Part shown: piece after piece, positions 1 through 8,148 of the stretch
Position numbering within the stretch: position 1 is the stretch's first letter
Layout of the letters: every line of letters starts with the position of its first letter
Assembly: GCA_963817515.1 (NCBI GenBank)
Contig: CAWFPJ010000023.1
Coordinates: 62,001 to 126,000, forward strand
Source of the DNA: DATMNI01 sp963817515
GTDB taxonomy: Bacteria; Acidobacteriota; Terriglobia; Bryobacterales; Bryobacteraceae
Length of the DNA: 64,000 bases
Direction: 5' to 3'
The notes under the pieces: generated by a model
The model's database searches: none
What the model was told of the DNA's origin: nothing
Seen by the model: the letters and a program-made list of their open reading frames with translations, nothing else
Made by a program: the position numbers and the translations under genes

Positions 1-48
1 ACAGAGGCAGACGATCGGGGCGGCCGGCCGACTGCTTCCGCCGGGATC

Positions 49-72
49 CTGGTTCTGCGACTGCAGAACCAG
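49..72 (-). terminator. Hairpin just downstream of the aldehyde dehydrogenase gene
   Basis: A perfect 10-bp inverted repeat (CTGGTTCTGC / GCAGAACCAG) with a 4-nt loop lies 9 nt past the stop codon of the minus-strand aldehyde dehydrogenase gene. On the minus strand no U-run follows the stem; on the plus strand only CTTT follows. It could be a transcription end or an mRNA-stabilising hairpin. The structure is seen; the role is inferred from position. Confidence 0.4.
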
Positions 73-81
73 CTTTATCGC

Positions 82-1596
82 CTATCGTCTGTTCGCAATG
101 ACCTGCACATTGCAGAATTCTTTGAGCCCATCTTCGCCGAATTCAATGCCAATCCCTGAATTCTTATGACCGCTGAATGGAATGTTGGGATGGAGATTGA
201 GGTGTTGATTGATCCAAACCATCCCGGCATCAAGCCGACGTGCAACGGCGTCCAGTGACTCAGGATCTGTACCCCACACGGAGGCTCCAAGGCCATATGG
301 GGTCCCGTTGGCCAGCCGGACGGCTTCGTCGAGGTCCTTGTACTTGATAACGGCCCGCAATGGTCCAAAGTTTTCTCGGATTACGTAAGCCGCTTCCGCA
401 GGCGGATTGTCCAGGAGGGTGACGGGAAAAAACAGGCCGGCACCCTCCGATGGAACTTCCCCTTGATAGAGGATCGGAGCCTTCGCCTCTTGAATCTCTT
501 CCCATGTTGTTTGCATGCGAGCGAACTGGGGGCGGTTCTGTATAGGGCCCAGGGTGGTCTCGGGATCAAACCCATCGCCGAGTTTCTGATGTTGAGCACA
601 GGATATGAGTGCTTCCGTAAGAGCTTGATAGATGCTCTCGTGCACGAAAAGGCGTTTGAGGGTGACACACCCCTGGCCACTGAGTGCGAACATGCTTCGA
701 AACAGGTACTCGGCGATTGCCTGAGGATCGGCATCCGGAAGGACAATACCGGGATCGTTCCCGCCTAGCTCAAGGGTCAGGTGTTTCAGGGTTGGAGCGG
801 CGGATGCGAAGACCTTGCATCCGGTTTCCGAAGATCCTGTGAAGGAGACCTTCTGGAAGTCCGGGTGGGACGTCATCCAGGGGCCAAGGTCATCCCCTCC
901 GCTGATCACATTCAAAACGCCGGGCGGAAGGATCTCACGAATGTAGTCGGCGGCTCGAAGTACCGTAAGAGGGGTAAAGACCGCAGGCTTCAGGACAACG
1001 GTGTTGCCGGCCAGCAGAGCTGGGAGCACTTTTGTGAATGACAGCAAGAACGGAAGATTCCACGGACTGATCGCGGCGACAACACCCAGTGGAACATAAC
1101 GTTTCGTGATCTGTCCGACACCGGTTTCATTCCATGTCGAATCTGGCAGTTCCATCTGAAGTAACGCCGGGACATAGGTCTCGAGAATCCATGTGATCTC
1201 GAATTGCGCCATGCTATAAGGCCGGCCGTTTTCCGCTGTTAGGATCGTGCAAAGCTCATCGGTATGAGCTTTGAGCTCTTCCATGGCATTTGCAAGAAGA
1301 TCCCTTCGCTCGTTCCAGGTCTTGCTGCTCCAAAGGGGAAACGCTGCCTTTGCAGCCTGGACCGCCTGGTCGAGACCATCTTTCTGGGTGTCGGTCACGC
1401 TTGCAAGTTCTTCTCCAGTCACAGGATCGGAGATCTTTATCGGCCTGGAAGAGTCGATTCTTTGGCCGTTCACTATATTCGGAAACCCCGCGGTCAGACG
1501 AGCCCTTTTTAGCGCTTGCTCGCGATTGGGATGGGGTATAGATGGGAGCGGTGCATTTGCGATCGCACAAAATTTGTTCCTCGTAGCGATTTCCAT
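82..1596 (-). CDS. NAD(P)-dependent aldehyde dehydrogenase
   Basis: A 504-aa, apparently full-length cytoplasmic aldehyde dehydrogenase that would oxidise an aldehyde to its acid with NAD(P)+. Family landmarks in order are the cofactor-fold SPWNLPF, the general-base region LELGGND, and the nucleophile in SGQGCVTLKR. An ATG six codons upstream is possible, but the chosen ATG has AGAGGT seven bases ahead, while the upstream one has only a weak purine stretch. The GMC oxidoreductase gene lies 28 bp upstream on the same strand. An alcohol oxidase feeding an aldehyde dehydrogenase would make sense, so the two were probably an operon before the GMC gene was broken. The substrate cannot be told from sequence. 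Confidence 0.93.
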   Translation of the reverse strand: MEIATRNKFCAIANAPLPSIPHPNREQALKRARLTAGFPNIVNGQRIDSSRPIKISDPVTGEELASVTDTQKDGLDQAVQAAKAAFPLWSSKTWNERRDLLANAMEELKAHTDELCTILTAENGRPYSMAQFEITWILETYVPALLQMELPDSTWNETGVGQITKRYVPLGVVAAISPWNLPFLLSFTKVLPALLAGNTVVLKPAVFTPLTVLRAADYIREILPPGVLNVISGGDDLGPWMTSHPDFQKVSFTGSSETGCKVFASAAPTLKHLTLELGGNDPGIVLPDADPQAIAEYLFRSMFALSGQGCVTLKRLFVHESIYQALTEALISCAQHQKLGDGFDPETTLGPIQNRPQFARMQTTWEEIQEAKAPILYQGEVPSEGAGLFFPVTLLDNPPAEAAYVIRENFGPLRAVIKYKDLDEAVRLANGTPYGLGASVWGTDPESLDAVARRLDAGMVWINQHLNLHPNIPFSGHKNSGIGIEFGEDGLKEFCNVQVIANRR

Positions 1597-1624
1597 GATT
1601 GATACCTCTTTCATTCGCGATTCT

Positions 1625-2980
1625 TCAGAGATCAGACTTTGCTCCAGTGAGCGCAGAACGCGACACCGACGATGTCTCTAACCTGTGCTCGTTCCGCAAG
1701 GCTTCCGCGGCACGTTCGCCGATGATGATGCAGGTAGCCATGGCATTGCCGGTGGGCACGCGCGGCATGATCGAGCCGTCTGCAATGCGAAGGTTTTCGA
1801 TCCCATAGACCTTCAGTTGACCGTCTACCACCGACATCGAATCGCGCCCCATTTTCGCGGTACACGTCTGATGGTGGTAAGTGGAGGCCTCATCGCGAAT
1901 GAAGTCTTCCAGTGCAGCTCCTCTCAGGTTGCCAGGCATGACTTCGCGTTTTGTGAAGGGTCGAAGCGCAGCCGAATTGCCAATCTCGCGACAAAGTTCC
2001 ACGCACGCTACTGCGGCCTTCAGGTCGTCCGGGTGGGACATCGTATTGGACTCGATCTGTATAGGGTCGTCAGGGTTGGGTCCCGTCAAGCGAATCTGAC
2101 CGCGACTTTTCGGCCGCACGACACCTCCATACATTGTCCAGGAAGCCGGCGGTGGATTAAACTTGGCGCCTGTCTCGGCACTGCAGACGGGTACTTCAAT
2201 CTGACAGGTCTGCAAATCCGGAGTGTCAAGACCAGGATTGCTCTTCCAGAAGAACGTTGCCTCAGCTCCATTGTTGCGAGGAGCGAGCGGTTGCTGATAC
2301 TCCCAGACACAGCCGAAAGCAAAATGATCCTGAAAGTTCTGTCCCACACCTGGAACATGCTGGACGACCGGTATGCCCAGACGTTTTAGCTCAGCCTGAT
2401 CGCCAATGCCGGAAAGCATCAACACCTTTGGCGTGTGCATCGCGCCCAACGACAGGACAACCTCGAGTCCAGCGGTGATGCGTTGGATTTTTCCGTCAAA
2501 AGCGATCTCCACACCAGTGGCTCGCTTTCCCTCTAAGGTAAGCCTGGTAACCAATGCGTGCGTGAGCACAGTCAGGTTCGGCCGGTCCATGTAGGGGAAG
2601 ACATAACTTCGAAAGACGGATAGGCGCTTTCCATCGCGTACGCGCACATCGATAATCGAGGCTCCGCCTCCGCCTTCCATCATTCGTCCATTGTTGCTAT
2701 CGAAAGTTGGCATCCCGATGGAACGCGCTGCGTCCACCATAGCCGGAGCGATTGGATTCGGGTCAGGCGCGGACTGCACGAAAACCAACCCGCCGGTTCC
2801 ACGACGCGTGGGGTCTGGTGCTCCCTGCCAGTCTTCCATCCGGCGATAGATATTGAGTACGGACTCATAGTTCCATGCCGTGTCGCCGGACTCGGATGCG
2901 AAGAAATCCCAATCGTTCTTATGTCCGCGTGCCCAACCCATCACATTGATGCTCGATCCCCCGCCAAGCACCTTGCCCAT
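1625..2980 (-). pseudogene. GMC oxidoreductase, C-terminal part, cut off by an IS
   Basis: This is the C-terminal three quarters of a choline-dehydrogenase-like FAD oxidoreductase of the GMC family. It opens at MGKVLGGGSSIN, the second FAD-contacting signature, and ends with the HHQTCTAKMG and PTGNAMA motifs that carry the active-site His and Asn of GMC enzymes. The N-terminal Rossmann part sits at 4430-4759, on the far side of the transposase. Joined, the two halves read SMPLA-MGKVL with no residues missing, so a single insertion split the gene. Its ATG is an internal Met and lacks the FAD-binding dinucleotide motif, so this part should not make an active enzyme by itself. Confidence 0.9.
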
Positions 2981-3013
2981 ACATCTTTACCTGAAAATGT
3001 TTTGACTTTAAGA
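2981..3013 (+). repeat. Left copy of imperfect direct repeat flanking the transposase
   Basis: The core CTGAAAAT-N6-ACTTTA (2991-3010) recurs in the same orientation at 4413-4432, and the preceding bases also resemble each other (ACATCTTTACC here, ACATTCTACC at 4396-4405). Same-strand repeats are unexpected for IS ends, which are normally inverted. Confidence 0.5.
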
Positions 3014-3020
3014 TTGGGTT

Positions 3021-4395
3021 ATGGCGATGGGCACGCGGAAGAGGAGGGAGCGGCAGGAGCCGTTGTGGTACGGAAGTGAGTTGCCGGCGGCTCCCGGACA
3101 TCCTTTCTACAGCCGTCTGAATGAGGTTCTCGACAAGGCCGGCTTTGACCGCTTCTGCGAGGAGCAGTTGCGCGGGCTTTTACCACGCCAAACTGGGACG
3201 TCCGTCGCTGGCGCCGGGACTGTACTTTCGCATCATGATGATCGGGTTCTTCGAAGGACTCGATAGCGAGCGCGGCATTGCGTGGCGTCTGGCCGATTCG
3301 CTCACGCTGCGGCAGTTTCTCTCCATTGGACTGGACGAGAACACGCCAGACCATGTGACGATTTCGCGGACCAGGCGGCTGATCGATGGAGAGACCCATC
3401 AACGGATCTTCACCTGGGTGCTGGAACGACTGGCGCAGGGCGGACTGATCAAAGGCAAGACCATCGGGGTGGATTCGACCACGCTGGAAGCGAATGCGGC
3501 AATGAAGTCGATCGTCAGGCGCGACACGGGCGAGAGCTACAACGAATATCTGAAGCGGTTGGCCGAAGCCGAAGGGGTGGACGCCAAGGACGCGGCGGCG
3601 TTGCGGCGCATGGACCGCAAGCGCAAGAAGAAGACTTCCAACGAAGACTGGGAGAGCCCGAGCGACGGCGATGCGGAGATCACGAAGCTGAAAGATGGAC
3701 GCACGGCGCTGGCGTACAAAGCGGAGAATGCGGTGGATATGGAGACCGGAGCGATCGTCGCGGTCACCACGCATGGTGGCGCCGCCGCCGACACGGCAAC
3801 GGTGGAAGCGACGGTGATTGAAGCCGGTGCGGCGGTGGCGGAACTGGTTACGGCCGAACCACCGGAAGGCAACTATCAAGTGCATCCCGGTGGAGTCGAG
3901 GAAGTAGTGGCGGACAAGGGATATCACAGCAATGAGGTTGCCGTTGGATTGAGCGAACTGGGAGTGCGGACTTACATCGCGGAACCGGATCGGGGAAGGC
4001 GCAACTGGGAAGGCAAGCAGGCCGAAAAGGAAGCGGTGTATGGGAACCGGCGGCGCATCCGGGGAGAGCGAGGCAAGCGGATGCAGCGGCAGCGGGGTGA
4101 GAAGATCGAACGCAACTTCGCGCATCAGTTCGATACCGGCGGCATGGACCGGCTCTACGTCCGGGGCATTGAGAATGTCCATAAGAAACTGCTGGTCCAG
4201 GCGGCGGCATGCAATCTCGCCCTGTTGATGCGGTCAATGTATGGAGCGGGCAAGCCCAGAGCAGCCCATGATCAATCCGTCGAAGCTATTTTTGCGATTC
4301 TGGCGCTCATAAGGGTCCTGGAAAGCGTCTGGGAGCCATGGTGGGCGAACTCCGACGAACTGCCGCATCAGGCGCATCGGCTCGCGCATGGGTAG
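3021..4395 (+). pseudogene. DDE transposase, frameshifted (IS1182/IS5-like)
   Basis: The reading frame starts at an ATG at 3021 and gives the family N-terminus through EEQLRG. It then needs a +1 shift at base 3177 to continue as FYHAKLGRPSLAPG, after which it is open to 4395. The second part has the expected acidic residues: Asp in GVDSTTLEANA, Asp in VADKGYHS, and the C-terminal ERNFAH with RGIENVHKK. The shift lies in GGG CTT TTA C, where slipping from CTT to TTT restores the frame, so it could be an indel or a recoding site. Without the shift the first frame stops at 3264-3266. It would act on its own IS ends. Confidence 0.85.
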
Positions 4396-4434
4396 ACATT
4401 CTACCTATAGATCTGAAAATCGAGCTACTTTAGA
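4396..4434 (+). repeat. Right copy of imperfect direct repeat flanking the transposase
   Basis: This copy starts one base after the transposase stop codon. It holds ACATTCTACC, an 8-base insert relative to the left copy, then CTGAAAAT-N6-ACTTTA (4413-4432). It matches the left copy at 2981-3010 in direct orientation. Confidence 0.5.
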
Positions 4435-4759
4435 CACGGGCTGCTAGCGGCATGGAACGTCCTTTGAGGTGTGGATTGGGTTGATCCACAAAGTTCCAAT
4501 CGCGCTCGCTCCCGAGGTTTTCAAACCAGCGAGCCGCTTCTGTCACGCTTGGCACCTCGTCGCTGCCGCCTGCTTCGAGCAAGAGCACGCTGACGTCGGG
4601 ATTTTCGGCCAGGCGGCGCGCAACTACTGATCCGGAGGAACCTGACCCACAGACGATGAAGTCGTACTGCGACCTTAGACCGTCCCTGAGCTTCCGCTGG
4701 TTCCCACGAACGCGCTCCGCGAAATCTACTGCTGATTGTTTTCCATGATTCAAACTCAT
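4430..4759 (-). pseudogene. GMC oxidoreductase, N-terminal part, cut off by an IS
   Basis: The N-terminal ~105 residues of the split GMC oxidoreductase. It has the FAD-binding Rossmann motif CGSGSSGSVVARRLAE, with the acidic end of the second strand in LLLEAGG, and the family stretch DWNFVDQPNPHLKGRSMPLA. After that Ala the frame runs into IS-side DNA and stops after three foreign codons. The start ATG has AAAGGAAC about seven bases upstream, a good ribosome site. The rest of the enzyme is at 1625-2980. The product would be a FAD-binding fragment without a substrate domain. Confidence 0.9.
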
Positions 4760-4838
4760 CTCAATGTTCCTTTCTGATGTGCGGCATTACGAGTGTTATT
4801 TCAATCGATTGGCGTAACGCGGGCAGCACTGGCGCTTG

Positions 4839-5570
4839 TCAGACCAGCACCGTTCCACCATCGACTACCAGGGTCTGGCCAGTGCTGAATTCTTCCTGCA
4901 TCAAAAACAGATAGGCTTGCGCTATATCACGGGCTTCGCCAACCCGGCCAACTGGAAGATTGTTGCCCACGCTTTCATACAGGCGTTCCCGTTCTGGTGC
5001 AGTCATGTTCTGCCAGAGGTTCGTCCGAACCACTCCAGGAGACACCGCATTTACGCGTATCGGGGCCAACTCGAGGGCAAGGGCGCGCGTCAAGGCCTCG
5101 ATTGTTCCGCAGACACTCGCGGCAACAACCCATCCTTTATGCGGACGCTGCCCGGCCACTCCGGTGGTGAGCACGATAGAGCCACCTTTGCGAATACTCT
5201 TGCTTGCGTATTTAACAGCAGCCAGCGCCGCCCAGTAGCGCAACTCGAACGCACGCCTGGCCTGTTTAAGATCTGTGTCGGCAAGGTTCTGCAAATGGAG
5301 GCTATCGCCAGCGGTGAAAACCAGGTGGTCGAAAGCACCGAGCTTCGCAAAGAGAGTTTCGACGGCCTGTTCGTCCGAGAGGTCAAGCGTGTGCCCTTGC
5401 GCGTTTCCGCCCAACGATTCAATGGCTTTCTGAACTCGTTCCGCGTTGCTTGAGGCGATAACGAGCTTGGCCCCTTGTGATGCCGCTTGCTCAGCGACCG
5501 CCAAACCGATTCCGGAGGAACCTCCCAAGATGACCACCCGCTTGTTATGTAAACCGTTTCCTTGTTCCAC
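4839..5570 (-). CDS. SDR-family oxidoreductase with a degenerate active site
   Basis: A 243-aa short-chain dehydrogenase/reductase fold protein. The NAD(P) glycine motif GGSSGIG is near residue 20 and the usual C-terminus GQTLVVDGG is present. The catalytic YxxxK is not: the matching stretch reads GWVVAASVCGTIEALTRAL, with no Tyr or Lys at those places, and the catalytic Ser region is LTTGVAG. A subgroup of SDRs with this ICG/VCG-type sequence exists, so this may be native rather than decay. A GTG start at 5570 is chosen because AAGGAGG ends five bases upstream; the frame is open for six further codons, which contain that ribosome site. It is divergent from a broken LysR gene. Confidence 0.85.
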   Translation of the reverse strand: MEQGNGLHNKRVVILGGSSGIGLAVAEQAASQGAKLVIASSNAERVQKAIESLGGNAQGHTLDLSDEQAVETLFAKLGAFDHLVFTAGDSLHLQNLADTDLKQARRAFELRYWAALAAVKYASKSIRKGGSIVLTTGVAGQRPHKGWVVAASVCGTIEALTRALALELAPIRVNAVSPGVVRTNLWQNMTAPERERLYESVGNNLPVGRVGEARDIAQAYLFLMQEEFSTGQTLVVDGGTVLV

Positions 5571-5626
5571 TGAACCCTCCTTGTGCACTCTTTCTGCCTA
5601 CACAGTCAAAGATGCCGCCAGTCTCG

Positions 5627-5643
5627 TATGCGGATCATGCATA
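5627..5643 (+). promoter_or_regulatory. LysR-type dyad between SDR and LysR gene
   Basis: The dyad TATGC-N7-GCATA ends right before the ATG of the LysR-type gene and contains a T-N11-A core (T at 5629, A at 5641). LysR-type regulators bind such sites in divergent promoters and often repress themselves. The role is inferred. Confidence 0.45.
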
Positions 5644-6575
5644 ATGGACATGATGACCATGCGTCTAGAGAAACTGCGCCAGGTCGATTTGAACCTTCTG
5701 ATTACGTTTGCCGCAATTGCGGAGGAGAAGAGCGTCACGGCGGCGGCGTCACGGCTATTGCTGAGCCAGCCCGCTGTCAGCCGGGCGCTCCAGCGCGCGC
5801 GCACCCTGTTTCAGGATGACCTTCTGGTCAGGTCGCCGACATGGCTTCGAGCTCACGCTGCGAGGCCGCAAGATTCTCGATGAGCTTGAGGGGCTGCTAC
5901 CGAAGATGGAACGTCTCGTCGCTCCCACTGCGTTCGATCCGGTACTGGAGAAGAGCCACTTCCGCATTTCTGGCCCTGACAACGTTTGCACGGTTGTGTC
6001 TGCCGCGCTTATGCCGCGAATATGCGGACGGGCGCTATCAGGTGAATTTTGAGTTCCACCCGTGGCAGAGCGGCATCGCGGAGCTGGTGGAACACGGGCA
6101 GCTGGATCTTGTTCTCCACATTGATGACGGGCTCCTGCCGTCGCACTTTCAGTCGGAAAGGCTCTATCGCGAGGATTGGATTTGCGCCGTTGCCCACGAC
6201 AGCGGCTTTGGCGACTCGCTATCGCTTAAACAATACCTGTCGGCGTACCACATCGTTGTCGGAACTTACGCCGGCGTGCAGACCATTCCGGACAAGCAAT
6301 TGGCGGCTATTGGCGCGAAACGCAACTCCTGTGTTCGCGTGCCGTACTTCGGCGTGGCCCTGCAATGCCTCCCGGGCACAGAACTGGTGCTGACTTTAAC
6401 CAGTGGCATGTCATCCGTGGTCAAGCGGGATCGCAGGTTACGTCTGGTAAAGGCGCCACAGGAATTACACGCGTTTCACTTCTTAATGGCGTGGCATCAA
6501 CGACAAAACACCGATCCTCGTCACGTATGGCTTCGCGAGGCGATCCGATCAACAAGCGGGGGCCTCGATGATTAG
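5644..6575 (+). pseudogene. LysR-family transcriptional regulator with two frameshifts
   Basis: The gene starts with a clear LysR winged helix: LRQVDLNLLITFAAIAEE followed by the recognition region LSQPAVSRALQRARTLF. After LLVRS (about 5835) the frame must shift to continue as GFELTLRGRKILDELEGLL, and again near 6005-6012 to continue as YADGRYQVNFEFHPWQSG through the effector domain to 6575. Summed over the three frames the protein has a normal LysR length of about 310 residues, so only two single-base changes separate it from an intact gene. It lies head-to-head with the SDR gene, whose regulator it probably was. Either it is a recent pseudogene or the assembly has errors here. Confidence 0.85.
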
Positions 6576-6977
6576 GCGTAAGGCGTACTAAATCAACGAA
6601 AATGCTAGTTTGAATTTCGGTTATCGCGAGCGGCATGTCTCGCTAGGTGGCTCGGAAGACATCGACAGGTTCCCTGGCGGGGAAAATCTGCGGCTCTCAT
6701 TGCCATCCGCCTCCCAACACCTTGTAAGCCATGCTGCTGGGATCCACGCATGTCTTTTCAATCGACGGAGGCCGGCACGGTCCTTGTTCAGGCGCGGCTA
6801 AGCGTGACATGTATCCCGCTCTCGGTCGTATCCTGTGGTTCCGTCTGCTTCGGCATATTGAGTATTTCCGTCCTGGTTCCCTGTTGTGCTATTGTCGCTA
6901 CGAGACTCGGTTCCGAGACCGTTCGCACTGGCGCGGTTCGGGACCATAACGCGTCTAAGCCGGTCTTGGTGTGTAGA
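6576..6977. other. Region without a recognised gene (402 bp)
   Basis: Between the LysR pseudogene and the stop of the RHH/winged-helix gene I see no reading frame with both a ribosome site and a recognisable protein. An open frame at 6750-7067 gives a low-complexity translation with no family resemblance and overlaps the next gene on the opposite strand. Confidence 0.5.
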
Positions 6978-7439
6978 CTATTGAGTGTCCACGGTCACGT
7001 CCCTGAAGCGGTAACCATAACAGGCGTCAGTGAGAAGGTACTTTGGTTCTGCGGAATCGTCTTCTAGTTTCTTTCTGAGTTGCCGGACGTAGGTTCGCAA
7101 ATACTCGAGTTCATTGCCGTACTCTAGCCCCCAGACAGCTCTAAGAATTCGAGAGTGAGCCATCGCCAAACCGGCGTGCAGCATCAGATAGTGAAGAAGG
7201 TCAAATTCGGTCGGCGTTAGACGAACCAGAGCGGAATTCTTGCGCACGCGACGGCGCACCGAGTCAAGTTTGATATCCCCGATTCGAATGGAGGCGTTTG
7301 GTCCGGAATTATCCTTCCATGCAAGATATTGGCTGAGTGCCGTATTGACGACACTTTCGATTGAGCGCCCGTTTGATGCCGCAGCCTGTTTTAACACTGC
7401 TTCAAGAGACTCGGACAAGACCACCGTTACACTTGGCAT
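6978..7439 (-). CDS. RHH-winged-helix DNA-binding protein without a receiver domain
   Basis: A 153-aa predicted DNA-binding protein. Residues 1-40 read like a ribbon-helix-helix domain (MPSVTVVLSESLEAVLKQAA, then GRSIESVVNTALSQYL). Residues 50-150 are an OmpR/PhoB-type winged helix closest in feel to KdpE: VRLTPTEFDLLHYLMLHAG, then YLRTYVRQLRKKLEDD and the wing YGYRF. A normal response regulator would have a ~120-residue receiver in front, but here an RHH segment takes its place, so phosphorelay control is unlikely. AAGGAGA sits nine bases before the ATG. No partner kinase adjoins it; the broken kinase at 9561 is beyond the IS630 element. Target genes are unknown. Confidence 0.75.
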   Translation of the reverse strand: MPSVTVVLSESLEAVLKQAAASNGRSIESVVNTALSQYLAWKDNSGPNASIRIGDIKLDSVRRRVRKNSALVRLTPTEFDLLHYLMLHAGLAMAHSRILRAVWGLEYGNELEYLRTYVRQLRKKLEDDSAEPKYLLTDACYGYRFRDVTVDTQ

Positions 7440-8077
7440 ATCGAATCTGTCTCCTTCGGAGGTTCTCCTTGTGAACGCGACCTCTACGCATACTTATACC
7501 GATGCCTGTTGATCCCCGGGCTCTTGATCCTCGACTCCAGCGTTGTTCGAGAGTCGGGCTCGATCTCCTTCCTGGAGCAGGATCAAACGGCGAGTTGTGT
7601 CTGGCATTGACAAAGATAAGCACGCGCGCCTCAACGTCGTACTCTCCGTAAAACAGGTTGCCGTAAGCGTCCCTCGACACAGAACCGTCGGCCCGGGCAC
7701 CGTGGACGAGGGCGATATTGTCAACTTCAGACTCCTGTGCTTTCAGTTTGGCCTGCTCGACAGGACGCCAGCACACAACATTGGGTAACTACGGCGAATC
7801 GAGTAACATATCTCCAGTTCCTTGTGTTAAGTTCTGGAGCCGTTTCAAAGACCGGGAGCCGTCACTGCTGACCTGTTCAGATGTCAATCTGAATGCGATG
7901 AGGCGTTAATCCGAAATGCGAGTCGCGCGGACGCTGCGATTGTAATTGATCGCCAATCGCGACTTGTCAATCCAGGCAGGGTCTCCATTAGCACCAACTC
8001 ATCCAGACAGTCATCTGCTGGAAGTCTAACCTGCTCGGAACCGAACGACTCTGTCACCGCGCTGATGAACGCCCCTA
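7440..8077. other. Region without a firmly supported gene (638 bp)
   Basis: The minus strand is open from 7776 into the RHH gene, starting at a GTG with no ribosome site. A second minus-strand frame (7494-7724) ends in a plausible-looking tail, which could mean a frameshifted remnant. Neither matches a family I recognise. The right edge is the TA target duplication of the IS630 element. Confidence 0.4.
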
Positions 8078-8103
8078 GGTCTCTGACTGCCTAAAGAGAT
8101 TCT
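8078..8103 (+). repeat. Left terminal inverted repeat of the IS630 element
   Basis: This 26-bp end is flanked on its left by the TA at 8076-8077. Read inward it pairs with 9249-9274 at 19 of 26 positions. Confidence 0.8.
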
Positions 8104-8148
8104 AATAAACCATTTTTATGTAGAATTGTTTTGGCGCATACTTAGGGC

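Larger units (their letters stand above)
2981..4441 (+). mobile_element. IS1182/IS5-like insertion sequence in the GMC gene
   Basis: About 1.46 kb of foreign DNA separates two adjoining codons of the GMC oxidoreductase gene. It carries one DDE transposase on the plus strand, opposite to the host gene. I could not find convincing terminal inverted repeats or a target duplication. The ends instead share an imperfect direct repeat (2981-3013 and 4396-4434). The outer limits are set only by where the GMC reading frame resumes and may be off by a few bases. Family placement is from the transposase. Confidence 0.75.

Noticed and set aside
6750..7067. Plus-strand 105-aa open frame
   Set aside because: Low-complexity Val/Ser/Cys translation, no family match, antisense to the end of the winged-helix gene.
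7402..7776. Minus-strand 124-aa frame upstream of the RHH-winged-helix gene
   Set aside because: GTG start without a ribosome site, overlap with the next gene, and a translation that turns to Arg/Ser noise half way. It might be a frameshifted remnant, but no family could be named.
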